From NCBI GenBank assembly GCA_002887195.1, contig PJAB01000550.1, forward strand, positions 1 through 24,017: 24,017 nt of DNA, written 5' to 3'. Shown piece after piece: positions 7,392-16,233 of this stretch. Position 1 is the stretch's first letter, and every line of letters starts with the position of its first letter. The notes under the pieces are model-generated. The model was given only the letters and a program-made list of their open reading frames with translations, was not told where the DNA came from and made no database searches. Position numbers and translations under genes: made by a program. The stretch comes from Chrysochromulina parva. Lineage: Eukaryota; Haptophyta; Prymnesiales; Chrysochromulinaceae.

Positions 7392-9951
7392 TCATAGCTG
7401 CTCTTCCTCCGCCAGCCGCAGGCCGCCGTCGAGGGAATTCGACGCGCTGTGCTCGCGCATGCTGTCCTGCATGGCTCGCGAAAGGTCATCAGTGCGCTCC
7501 CGCCTGCGCTCGTCCCACTTCGACTCTGCGGTCTGCCTGGTCGTGAGCTTGCCCTCGCGGAAGTCGACACGCGTGATCAGCACGGCGCGCTGCCCATTGT
7601 CGAGAGCCATGGCCTCGTGCCCCGACGGCAGAATGTAGTCCTTGCCTGCGCCACGGCGCACCTCCATCACGGCCGCAAACGAGCGCCGTCGCGCTGCTTC
7701 TAAGTCGACGAGGATCCGCTGCGCATAGTTCGCGCCTCGGCCGTTGCCGAGAACGACCTTGGCGGTTGCACGCAAGGCTGCTGGTGCCTCCCACCTGCAG
7801 CGGACGAGGAACGGATCAGGGGCGTTCTTCAGGAGCACGCGAGCGCATGCAAGGCATCGGAGAGATCAATGAGCCATCCGATTTGAGATGCCGTACTACT
7901 CACGGGCAGTGGATGAACTCGATGGGCAGTTTTGCGAGCTGAGGTAGCCAGCGGCGCACATAGTCGCCCTCTGGGTCGCACGACTTGGCGGCAAAAACCG
8001 GATGCATCACAAAATTCCACTGGTCCATGCCACTGTGCCCGCCATTTTGCCACATGTACGCGTTGATCGCTGTGTCGGCGTCCACGAGCGTCTCGGCAAA
8101 CCAGCGCTCGCCATGGCGCCAGTCGAAGTTGAGGAATTCGACGAGGAAGCCGGCGACGACGTGGCGCATGTAGTTGGGCATCCAGCCGACGTGCCACAGC
8201 TGTGTCATCGCGGCGTCCACGAGCGGATAGCCCGTCCGGCCACGCCTCCACGCGTCCAGCAGCTTCTCGTCGGATTCCCACGGTTGCGTGGCGTAGTGCG
8301 GCCGAAAAGGCTCGTCTGCGAGCGTTGGGAAGCGCCAGAGGGCCCAGTAGGCCAGGTCCCGCCACGCGAGCTTCCTCAGGAAGGCGGCCGGAGGTCGGCG
8401 TGCACCCGCAGTGCCTTCGTGCACACGGTGGAGCACCTGACGAGGCGAGAGCTCGCCGAACCGAATGAACGGCGAGATGAGCGACGTGTTGCGCTCGTCC
8501 GCGCGATGGCGCTGCCTGCCATCAAATCGATGCAGTGCCTCCGACAGAAACGACTCGAGGGCGGCCTGTGCGGCCGCCTCGCCCGCCGCCCAAAAGCTTC
8601 GGATGCCGTGGCCCCAGTCGATGACGCTTCCGTCTGATCGGCAAGGCCAGCGCACGAGGCGGAGATCGTTCAAGGCCGCACTCCGAGGCCAGCTGGATGG
8701 CGCATGAAGCTTCGTCGGCGCAGGGAGCGGCGGGGGCGGGTCGGGCAAGTGCGCGCACGCATTCAAGAAGAAGCCGACAGACCCGAAGCCCATCTGTGAC
8801 GAGCGCTCGTCCGGCCGCGCGTCCCAGGGCTCGTACAAAACGCTCCCCACGTGCTCACGCACCTCGAGGCCGAGCTCGCGCAGCGTCGTGCAGATCGCCA
8901 CATCGCGCGTTCGCCGCCAAGGCTCATAGCACTTGTTGTAAAAGAGAGCCGTGGCGCCGCTCTCCTGAATGAGCTCGAGCAGCTCGAGCAGCGAGCCGCC
9001 GCTGCTGGCAGCGCCCGAGTTGACCGTGACTGAGCCCTGCCGCCGGCCATCTCGCAGCACGAGCGCGGAGCCGACCGAACGCAAACCGTGTTGCAAGTGG
9101 ATGAGCGCGTGGTGCTGCCAGAGACATGCGGCCCCAATCATGGGCCATCCGCCCTCCTCATCGTCCGGCGCGAGGATGAAGACGGGGAGTACTGGACGCC
9201 GCGTTGTCGCCGCAGCGTGCAGAGCAGGGTTGTCTGCCAAGCGCATCTCCTGACGCATCCACACGATGATCGGAGCACCAGCGCTCGGGTCGACGGGTGC
9301 CCATAGCGCCGGGGGCGGCAGCGCCGGCACCCGCCATGATGGGTGCTCTGTGGTTGTGGGAGGCGCATTCGGAGGCCCCTGTCTCGGCACGCGGAGAGCA
9401 CGAGCAGGCGGCGGTAACAACGGCGCAACAGAACTAGGGCCGGCTTCTGCGCCAGGAGCTGCTGTGTCTGCGTCACGTTGCAACCGCTGTCTGCGCTGCC
9501 GAGCTGGGTTGCCACGAGCAGGCAATACGGCTAGTCCGTCGTCATGCCTTGGTGCTGGCCTCTGCGACACCTTCTGAGCTCGTCCTGAGGTGATTTCCAG
9601 AGCCGTTTGCGTCGTGGGTGTGGCTGGAATGGTCTGTGAGGGTATGCCGAGCACAGAGACTGCTGGCGCGCGTGGCTCCGATCGGGCCTTGCTCTGAATG
9701 TGTGGCTGCTGATGCCGCTGCGGCTGCGGCGGCTGCGGAGTCGGCGTTGGCGCCGGCTGTGGCTGTGGCTGCTGCTGAGGTGTTATTGCAGAAGTCGCCG
9801 ACATCTCGAGGGCCCAAAGAAGATCGTCGTCTTGCTGTGACTGCAGCAGCGATTGCTGAAGCGCCCAGTATAAATTTTGCTGCTCATCTTCGTGCAAAAG
9901 CCGCGAGGCCTCGAGCGCAGCGGCGAGGTCGTCGTCCACGAACTCGTCCAT
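7392..9951 (-). CDS. photolyase/cryptochrome family protein flanked by ubiquitin-interacting motifs (two exons)
   Basis: Exon 1 is 7904-9951 and exon 2 is 7392-7794. The 109-bp intron has gtgagt and ctgcag ends and restores the family phrase IHCP-WEAP. The product is 816 residues. The photolyase fold starts near residue 227 (PIIVWMRQEMRLADNPAL). It includes the FAD-binding C-terminal half: SPFIRFGELSPRQVLHRV, KLAWRDLAYWALWRFP, RTGYPLVDAAMTQLW, DADTAINAYMWQ and DPEGDYVRRWLPQL. The residue facing flavin N5 appears to be Asn, as in photolyases, not the Asp of plant cryptochromes. Repair versus light-sensing role and subclass are unresolved. The first 56 residues contain three UIM-like helices fitting L-x-x-A-x-x-x-S: Leu9-Ser16, Leu27-Ser34 and Leu44-Ser51, with acidic residues before the first and third. 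The C-terminal tail adds a fourth (DDLSRAMQDSMREH, Leu787-Ser794). Residues 57-220 are Gln/Pro/Ala-rich linker. ATG 9951 is the start used. Confidence 0.9.
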
Positions 9952-10222
9952 CCCGAGCCTTCCGCGAAGTTCCCGAGAAGTTTCCCCCCTTCGGCGCTAC
10001 CCCGGGCGCTGTCGTCGTGTCGGAGCCCCTCGATAAGTTCTTCGGTTTGTATGTGTTGGGAACAGAAAATAATCTTCATCGGTGGCGTGGGCTCCCGCGG
10101 GGTCAGCCGGGGCGGTTGCCCCGGGTCGGGTTGCGACGATTCGTCGGACGATTGACGGGGCGCGTTAACATCGTAGTTCCTACTCATGCACGACGCGAGG
10201 TTTGAAAACGCCAGTCGAAGTA
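9952..10222. other. spacer between the LRR/J-domain gene and the photolyase gene
   Basis: This holds the 3' end of one minus-strand gene and the 5' leader of the next. The only structure I see is the short hairpin listed separately. The open frames crossing it have no recognisable features. Confidence 0.5.
10107..10124. other. GC-rich inverted repeat (hairpin)
   Basis: Perfect 7-bp arms, CCGGGGC at 10107-10113 and GCCCCGG at 10118-10124, enclose the tetraloop GGTT. It lies about 100 bp beyond the stop of the LRR/J-domain gene and upstream of the photolyase start. A role in 3'-end formation or leader structure is only a guess, because GC-rich DNA yields such repeats by chance. Confidence 0.5.
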
Positions 10223-12721
10223 TCAAACGGCGGACGAGTGCGTTTCGGCCGCCTCCACTCCTCCTGCCTCGCTCACGGCCCTCGAGCCAACCCGTGCACC
10301 CGGTTCGTGCTCGACGACCACCGTCGTAAAGTGGAAGCGTCCGCCCAGGTTGCCCGCCGGCCGCTCGGGCAGGACAAGCACGTTACGTCCGCGAGCGTCG
10401 ACGTGCCAGCCCGTCTCGCTCGTCTGAGAGAGGCCGATTGAGCTCGTGCTCGCTACCGAGTCGCTCAACCCTATGGGATCAGTGCTGAAGTCGAGCGTGC
10501 ACGTCTCCAAGGCCTCAGGGGGCGGCGGCGCCGGCATGCCGCCGGTGGCGATCTCGTCTTGGACCGGCGAGAGCGTCTGGTACCGCTCATCCCCGATAGA
10601 GGACTCGAGGTTGGCGAACGGGTCCATGCTCATGCCGTCCGCGCCCGCAAAGGGATCGACCACCGAGAGCGACGGGTTGTACCGTCGATCTCCGGTTGGC
10701 GCGGGGGCTCGCTCGTCGACCTCGGAGATTGGGGCCAGCGGCCGCGCCGACCGCGCTGCAGAGACATTGGGCGCCGAGATGAGCACCTCCTCGTCGTCGA
10801 GGTAGATGGCGTGGGGCGCCATCTCGAGCCGCTCGGCCTGCGCGAACGGGTCGCACATCGTCAGGGTGGTCCCGATGAGGTCCGTCGGCAGCTCGGGCGC
10901 AGCCGGAGCTCTCGAAGGCGCCTCCGTGGGCACTTGCGAGATCTGCACCTCCTCGTGCGAGATCTGCAGCTCGCGGGTGCGTCGTTCCGCTGCCCACACC
11001 TCGAGCTCATGCCGCAGTACTGGCGGCAGCTCGGCGAGCCGCTGCTGCGTGCTCTTGTCGCCGCGGCCACTGCCCCAGAGCGCTCGCGCCGCACCCTCGA
11101 GCGTCGCCTCGCCCTTGTCGATTAGAATAGCGAGCACGACGGCGAGGGCGCCGCCTGGCGTTCGGCCCGCGGCATGCACCAGCAGCTCGCCGTCCGCCGC
11201 GCGGCACGCCTCCGCAGCAAAGGCGAGGGCGGTCGGCAGCTGGGCACGGAAGGCGGCGCCGAGGGCCGCGTCGGCTGCAGCCCTCTCTGCTGCGTCGGCA
11301 GCGCTGCTGGGACCACTCATGACGCCGGGACCACGGCTGCCACTGACGCTGGTGCCCGCGCTGCCGTTCGCACTGGCGGGCAGATCGACGAAGGCGTACA
11401 CGAGCTCCTCAAACTCGGGCAGCCGCCGGCGCTCTGTGGCGACGGCCTTGCCGAGCGTGCGGTACGCTTCCTGCAATTGCGCGAAGCTCGAGGCCGCTGC
11501 GGACGGCTCGACGCCCCGCTGTTGCTGCTTATCCGGGTGGTCGCGAAGTGCGCACGCGCGGAAGGCACGCCGCAGCCCCTCAACGGTGACGACGGTCGAC
11601 ATGCTGCCGCGCTCCTCGGAGCCAGTGCTGCCATCGGTGCCGCTGCTGCCCACGCCGATTCCGAGCAGGGCGCACTCGCGCGGCAGCTTAGCGAGCAGCC
11701 TCGCCTCGGGCACGCCGTCCGCGGGCACGGCTCCCACCGAGAGAACGTGGCTCACGTGCGCCCGCATAATCGTCGGCCAGTGCCACGCGCTCGACTCGTC
11801 TCCGATCAGGAGCCCCGAGGCCGCGCGGCGCAACGAGGTGCAGTCGAGCCGCGCGCGGCAGGCCTCGCAGTGCTCCTGAGTGAGTTGCACCGCCGGCGGC
11901 GAGAGTGGGTTGCATCGCACGTCGAGGCGCGTCAGGGTGCGTAGCTGCACGAGCGACGCGGGCAGCTCGACAAGCGCATTCTGCGCGACCGAGAGCTCAG
12001 CCAGTTGCTCGAGGGTGTGCACGCCGGCCGAGGGCACCCACATTCGCTTGTGCGGCACCGTCTGGGACGACACAAGCGACGTGAGCCGATTGTTGGACAG
12101 GCAGAGCGTGCGCAGCGAGGTGAGCGCGCCCACGGCGACGGGCCACGAACTGAGACCGTTCCCAGCGAGGTCGAGATCGGTGAGGCTTGGCAAGGCCTCC
12201 GGATCGAGCACGAGCGTGGCTCGTGCGAGAGCATTCGAGCGGAGCACGAGGCGGCGGAGACGCGGTAGCCCAGGCAAATCGAGGGCCAGGGCGGCATTGA
12301 GCTCGTTGAATCCTGCGTCCAGCTCGACAAGCTCCGCCATCAACGCGAGCTGCGGCGGGAGCGAGCGGAGCTGCTGGCGGTCGATCTTGAGCACCCGCAG
12401 CCCATTGAGCCGCAACACGGCGGGCGGCAGAACAGTGATCCGGTTCGCACCAAGGTCCAGGACGCGTAGCGTGGGGGGCAGTGGCGCCGCGCGTTGCACG
12501 GTCGCCGCGTCCAGAGCATTATCTGCCAGCGATAGGTCGACCAGCCTCGGAAGTGGGCTAGGAAGTGTGAGTGGCGCGGCGATGGCATTCTTGGAAAGGT
12601 CGAGCGTGGAGAGTGTCGCGGCTACGGGAAGAATCTCGGCGATGGGCACCTCGGTCAGGCCGCGCGACGAGAGCCTCAGGGTGTTGGAGCGGTGGGCGTC
12701 CGCAAGGGATAGAGGGTTCAT
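10223..12721 (-). CDS. leucine-rich-repeat protein with pseudo dual-specificity-phosphatase fold, inserted auxilin-type J domain and DPF motifs
   Basis: The 832-residue single-exon frame starts at ATG 12721; an in-frame ATG at 12862 adds 47 residues that do not look like protein. Residues 12-275 are leucine-rich repeats (LDLSKNAI, LDLGANRITVLPP, LDLAGNGLSSWP, LCLSNNRLTSL). Residues 303-332 (GLLIGDESSAWHWPTIMRAHVS, then HVLSVG) resemble the first part of a dual-specificity phosphatase. A J domain follows at about 376-425: EGLRRAFRACALRDHPDK, QQQRG, then FAQLQEAYRTLG, with HPD at 395-397. The QQRG spacing after HPDK is auxilin-like. Residues 435-550 resume the phosphatase fold (YAFVDLP ... AFRAQLPTALAFAAEA ... 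ELLVHAAGRTPGGALAVV). The HCxxGxxR loop reads HAAGRTP, lacking the catalytic Cys and Arg, so it should be inactive. The C-terminal third is disordered and has three DPF tripeptides (624, 689, 700), known AP-2 appendage ligands. A vesicle-coat role is inference. Confidence 0.85.
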   Translation of the reverse strand: MNPLSLADAHRSNTLRLSSRGLTEVPIAEILPVAATLSTLDLSKNAIAAPLTLPSPLPRLVDLSLADNALDAATVQRAAPLPPTLRVLDLGANRITVLPPAVLRLNGLRVLKIDRQQLRSLPPQLALMAELVELDAGFNELNAALALDLPGLPRLRRLVLRSNALARATLVLDPEALPSLTDLDLAGNGLSSWPVAVGALTSLRTLCLSNNRLTSLVSSQTVPHKRMWVPSAGVHTLEQLAELSVAQNALVELPASLVQLRTLTRLDVRCNPLSPPAVQLTQEHCEACRARLDCTSLRRAASGLLIGDESSAWHWPTIMRAHVSHVLSVGAVPADGVPEARLLAKLPRECALLGIGVGSSGTDGSTGSEERGSMSTVVTVEGLRRAFRACALRDHPDKQQQRGVEPSAAASSFAQLQEAYRTLGKAVATERRRLPEFEELVYAFVDLPASANGSAGTSVSGSRGPGVMSGPSSAADAAERAAADAALGAAFRAQLPTALAFAAEACRAADGELLVHAAGRTPGGALAVVLAILIDKGEATLEGAARALWGSGRGDKSTQQRLAELPPVLRHELEVWAAERRTRELQISHEEVQISQVPTEAPSRAPAAPELPTDLIGTTLTMCDPFAQAERLEMAPHAIYLDDEEVLISAPNVSAARSARPLAPISEVDERAPAPTGDRRYNPSLSVVDPFAGADGMSMDPFANLESSIGDERYQTLSPVQDEIATGGMPAPPPPEALETCTLDFSTDPIGLSDSVASTSSIGLSQTSETGWHVDARGRNVLVLPERPAGNLGGRFHFTTVVVEHEPGARVGSRAVSEAGGVEAAETHSSAV

Positions 12722-13102
12722 GTTCGGCCCAATGCCCGGAGTCGCGACGGGCGCAGAGTCGCGATGAACACCCCAGCGCCTGCGCCGATGCAAGGGCCCT
12801 TGGCCTTTGGTTTCGGAGAAAAATGTATTGCGCTGTGAACACATGATACAATTGAAACTCATAGATACTCATAGTGGCCGCAGACTCCCCTGTTGATCCT
12901 TCCTCCACGGGCGAGGGTGCGGGCACCGAAAGAGCAATTCGCAGCTCCTCCAGGCAAGTTCCGACGCGACCTGTGGCAGGCGCACAGGAGCGTTTGGCCC
13001 GTGGAAGCGTGGATCAGGTCCGTCGAGCGTCGTCTCAGTAAAAGAGGCAACCCGCCATGCCGCCGAAGAGGCTGTACGTGCCCACCATTGGGATCAGGAA
13101 GA
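12722..13102. other. intergenic region upstream of the LRR/J-domain gene
   Basis: This holds the probable promoter and leader of the LRR gene and the 3' flank of the PDZ-like gene. No complete gene is supported. A short minus-strand hydrophobic reading at 13035-13088 is discussed among the findings. Confidence 0.5.
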
Positions 13103-13743
13103 TTAGCTCGACGCTGGGCGCTCGAAGACGAGCGTCATCGTGTTCGTGCGCTGTTCGGTATTCGACACGAGTGCCTCAACGACCTGGTCCCACGACTTGG
13201 CCTTGTTTACTGCCACAGCACACATGCGTTCATTCGTCAATTGTGGGCCAACTCAGCACAACAAGGATAGGCAACCGTACCGTCGAAGAGTCCCAACTGC
13301 CATGAGATTGCTCCTGCGAACGACGCTGCTGTCGTGATCGCTCCATCTCCTGAAGGCAGGCCTAAGGACCACTGGGTGCAATACCTCAGGACGTCGCCAA
13401 CCTTCTCGCCGCCAGCGCCATCCTTGGTGCAGACGGCGCGACCGTCCCGATTCTCGACGTTGAGGGCGCACGGCAAGCTGTACTTCACAACTATCCCTTC
13501 GCTCGACGGCAGTAGCCGCTTGAAGCGCAGCTTCGCCTTCCCACGTGGCGGAAGGTCGACTGTCATCTCAATTGGGCTTCCGACGGCTGCATCCATGCGC
13601 ACCGCAGCGCTCCTTGAGCAGGTAATGCTCTTCGAGCTAACACCGTTTGTCGTTGCAGTGCGGAGTCCATTCGACAGCGGCAACGCTAGGACGAGCAACA
13701 CAAGCGTCGACATCTCCGACGAAGAGATGAGGAAGGTCTTCAT
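13103..13743 (-). CDS. plastid-targeted PDZ-like protein (two exons)
   Basis: Exon 1 is 13281-13743 and exon 2 is 13103-13209. A 71-bp intron (gtacgg ... ggcag) joins LGLFD to VNKAKSWDQVVEALVSNT, giving 189 residues. The first ATG, 13743, gives a signal peptide with the core STLVLLVLALPLS, then a Ser/Thr/Arg-rich stretch that suits import into a secondary plastid. The mature part contains LPPRGKAKLRFKRLL, GIVVKYSLP, a KVGDVLRYCTQW phrase of the PDZ 'kvGD.L' type, and the end VSNTEQRTNTMTLVFERP. These patterns recall PDZ-like plastid proteins of chromist algae; I cannot name a function. Without splicing, exon 1 would read through to an unrelated tail at 13237. Its start lies 98 bp from the divergent glycosyltransferase start, so they may share a promoter. 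Confidence 0.72.
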
Positions 13744-13841
13744 AGACAATGATGTGAACACTGGGAAATACTCGATGAGGGCCAGTCCTTAAACTCACAT
13801 CGCGGGTATTCAGACTGTACTGAACGTCCCTTTTTCACGCA

Positions 13842-15368
13842 ATGGACGCCTCATCGAGTCGCATGTCGCTCTTCACTCCAATGCGCATGGATCTGGCGCG
13901 GTGGCTCGGGAGTGAAGGATCGGTGACACTCGCGGCCACCGACTCGGCGTACGAGCAGCTTCCGCCGTATGCTCGTTCGCGCTTTGTGCTCGTGTCCGGC
14001 ATGCTTTGGAAGGCCACAGCACGATGCATCTACCGCCGGGACGAGGTGGTTGCATGGGCGCTGCTGCAGCTTCTGGAGCGCTACCCCGGTCTGCCTGACT
14101 TTGACGTGGTGCTGAACTGCCGTGATGGCCCGTTGCTTCGCCTGCCTCGGCGAGGTCTCTGGAAGGGTCAGCCGCTGGTACTGTCCTTCTCAGCTATGAG
14201 CGAACATGCCGAGGTTGCCATGCCAGACTACACTTTCTGGGGCTTGCCTGGCAAGCTCAAGCCATGGAGCGTGCTCCGTGTCGAACTTTTGCATCGGGCG
14301 CAGAAGCCATGGCGCCGCCGACTCTCGCGCGCCATCGCAACGGGCGTTGTGAATGACTACCATAGCACGCTTGGGGTCCAGACACGGCAAGCTCTTGCGG
14401 CGTGCGCTGCTCGGCCTGGTGCCGACAAGCGGTTAGTTATCCATTACCACTCGCTCTACTTTGCACGGTACTACTCGACCGAGGAGCACTGCGCGTACAA
14501 GTACATCATTCTCGCGCCTGGCTCGCACGCCGTCTGGCTCGACCACATGAAGCACAAGTTACTATGCGGCTCTCTGGTCATGCTCCTCGAACCGGCACAC
14601 CCCGCGCCACGGACTGTGCAGTACGACATCCTCACGCGGCTCCTTCGACCAAGCGTCCACTACCTCTCCGTCAAGCTGCCGCCGCTGGCACCGCCGTCAA
14701 AGGCTACATCGAGCAAGGTGGGCGCAGTGGAGGAGCGCCCCGAGCGCACGGTGTGCGACTTGCTCGTGGACGCGATCAATTGGGCGGAGGCGAACCCGGA
14801 GACTGCTCAGAAGATTGCCCTCGCGGGGCGCGCGCTCGTGCGGGACGTGCTCACCATGGACCACGTGTATGCCTACTTTGCGGAGCTGCTCAACGCGTCC
14901 TCCACCCTGCTTGGCTACCGGCCAGTGCAAGCGATGCAGGCGCATCGCATGATTGCCGACCCCAACCCCAAGCGAGGCTCACAGTGGTTCAACGCCTCCA
15001 ACTTTAGCCGCGTACCCACCGACCCTGACGAGTTTGTGCGCTGGATCCGCAATGATACCTCGTACCCAGCGCACGCCCAGATTCGTGAGGCCGATTTTGA
15101 GGCGGTGCTGCTGCGGCATGATTTCTCGAGGATGGGGCTCGACTTTGCAACGAGCGCGAGGAGGCACCGGGCGCAAATCGAAGAGATGCGAAACCACCAG
15201 AAGACTTCGGACGAGACGCGGCGCTCGGCCGAGGACGAGGGGAGGCGAGTGGTGGCAGCAGCCGTGGAACGAGAACGGCCACGTTCTGGCCGGCGAAATC
15301 GCCGACGCGCGGCGATACGGGCTGCGGCAGTGGCGACAAGTGGTATCGCCGGGCCCCATACACCCTGA
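13842..15368 (+). CDS. CAP10-domain (GT90-like) glycosyltransferase
   Basis: This 508-residue protein resembles the CAP10/POGLUT family, which transfers glucose, xylose or related sugars. Recognisable landmarks are FDVVLNCRDGPLL (about 87-99), PLVLSFSAMSEHAEVAMPDY (111-130) and KPWRRRLSRAIATGV (155-169). The donor-site region is CAYKYIILAPGSHAVWLDHM followed by KHKLLCGSLVMLLEP (217-251). The closing helix phrase is DAINWAEANPETAQKIALAG ... YAYFAELL. These match the family pattern 'yKYi...dG...s.R.k.lL..gS.vl' and 'a..wa..n...a..Ia..G', with the usual Arg of that loop less clear. No signal peptide or anchor is seen at the ATG used, although relatives act in the ER or Golgi, so a 5' exon may be missing. 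The last 60 residues are Arg/Ala-rich, and a different frame there (NENGHVLAGEIADARRYGLR) also looks protein-like, so an intron or frame change near 15260 is possible. Confidence 0.75.
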   Translation: MDASSSRMSLFTPMRMDLARWLGSEGSVTLAATDSAYEQLPPYARSRFVLVSGMLWKATARCIYRRDEVVAWALLQLLERYPGLPDFDVVLNCRDGPLLRLPRRGLWKGQPLVLSFSAMSEHAEVAMPDYTFWGLPGKLKPWSVLRVELLHRAQKPWRRRLSRAIATGVVNDYHSTLGVQTRQALAACAARPGADKRLVIHYHSLYFARYYSTEEHCAYKYIILAPGSHAVWLDHMKHKLLCGSLVMLLEPAHPAPRTVQYDILTRLLRPSVHYLSVKLPPLAPPSKATSSKVGAVEERPERTVCDLLVDAINWAEANPETAQKIALAGRALVRDVLTMDHVYAYFAELLNASSTLLGYRPVQAMQAHRMIADPNPKRGSQWFNASNFSRVPTDPDEFVRWIRNDTSYPAHAQIREADFEAVLLRHDFSRMGLDFATSARRHRAQIEEMRNHQKTSDETRRSAEDEGRRVVAAAVERERPRSGRRNRRRAAIRAAAVATSGIAGPHTP

Positions 15369-15539
15369 ATGCCTGATGCTGACTTTACGCTGGACGAGTT
15401 CTCACGACGTCACGCCGTCGTGCCGTCCGCCCCCGCCGTTCCGTTCTCCACACCCTTTCGGAATGACGACTCAGGTATAACGACCTGGGCGTGAGGTTAG
15501 TTGTATAGACTTGACTTGACATGTCTTGATGACTCACTT

Positions 15540-15558
15540 GCTCTCGGAAACCGAGAGC
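15540..15558. other. 8-bp hairpin in the leader of the STI1-repeat gene
   Basis: GCTCTCGG (15540-15547) and CCGAGAGC (15551-15558) are perfect complements around an AAA loop, ending 13 bases before the ATG at 15572. If transcribed it would form a compact stem close to the start codon and could affect translation; as DNA it could be a dyad binding site. Function is unknown. Confidence 0.6.
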
Positions 15559-15571
15559 GATCTCCGATCCG

Positions 15572-16233
15572 ATGAGACTGAGGCTCGCGCTGGTTGTGGT
15601 GTTAGGCCTCAGCACCCTTGGCCGTGCGGCCGAGGGTGATGGCGCGATCCCACCACCAGGCGCGATGGCGAACGCCATGAAAGATCCGGCTATGCTTGAA
15701 CAGGCGATGAAGATGATGCAGAATCCTCTCGTCATGCAGCAGATGAGAGTGATGATGGCAGACCCTGCTGTCAAGGCTCGCATGCGCAAAATGCTGCAGC
15801 GACTTGGAGAAGATTCGCCGATCGAGGGAGCCGGCAAGCTCGCCAACGATGACGCCGCGCTCGATGCCTTGTTTGAGCGCATGCAGGTGCGCACGGCTTG
15901 TCAAAAATGAGTACATATGTAACGTATGGCACGCATCGGATTGCTTACATGTGCGTGGCCGCCTCGGCCCCCATTTGTCAGGATCCTGCAGTACTTGAGA
16001 GATTGCAGTCTCTCTCGAAGGACCAAACATTCCAAGCAAGGGTGCAGCAGATGGCATCGAATCCAGCGTTCATGGACGCGGCCGGGCAGTACGCAGAGGA
16101 GATGAAGGACGAAATTGTCGCAGAGGCCAAGGCAGCAGGGGATAGCCTCGAGGATCGATCTGCATCCGAGCTTGACGACGAGGACAACGAGGACGGCGAG
16201 GACGACTTGGAGGATGATGAAGAAGAGGCCTGA
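15572..16233 (+). CDS. signal-peptide protein with STI1-like (Hop/Tic40-type) repeats and acidic tail (two exons)
   Basis: Exon 1 is 15572-15886 and exon 2 is 15982-16233. A 95-bp intron (gtgcgc ... tgtcag) joins ALFERMQ to DPAVLERL in phase 0, giving 188 residues. The start MRLRLALVVVLGLSTLGRA is a clear signal peptide. The body is Met-rich helices with Asp-Pro and Asn-Pro turns: AMKDPAMLEQAMKMMQNPLV, MMADPAVKARMRKMLQ, DPAVLERLQSLSKDQTFQAR and MASNPAFMDAAGQYAEEM. This is the STI1 pattern of Hop, Tic40 and ubiquilin. The last 24 residues are almost all Asp and Glu, without a KDEL-type signal. Members are co-chaperone or client-binding modules; an ER-lumen or plastid-import role is inference. 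Unspliced, the first exon ends after 112 residues. Confidence 0.82.

Noticed and set aside
9618..10205. 195-residue plus-strand frame across the photolyase start
   Set aside because: Low complexity, overlapping the UIM and Gln/Pro region on the opposite strand; no family resemblance.
10806..11879. 357-residue plus-strand frame (and the next, 11880-12767)
   Set aside because: Both are antisense to the LRR/J-domain gene, Ser/Ala/Arg-rich, and show no domain pattern.
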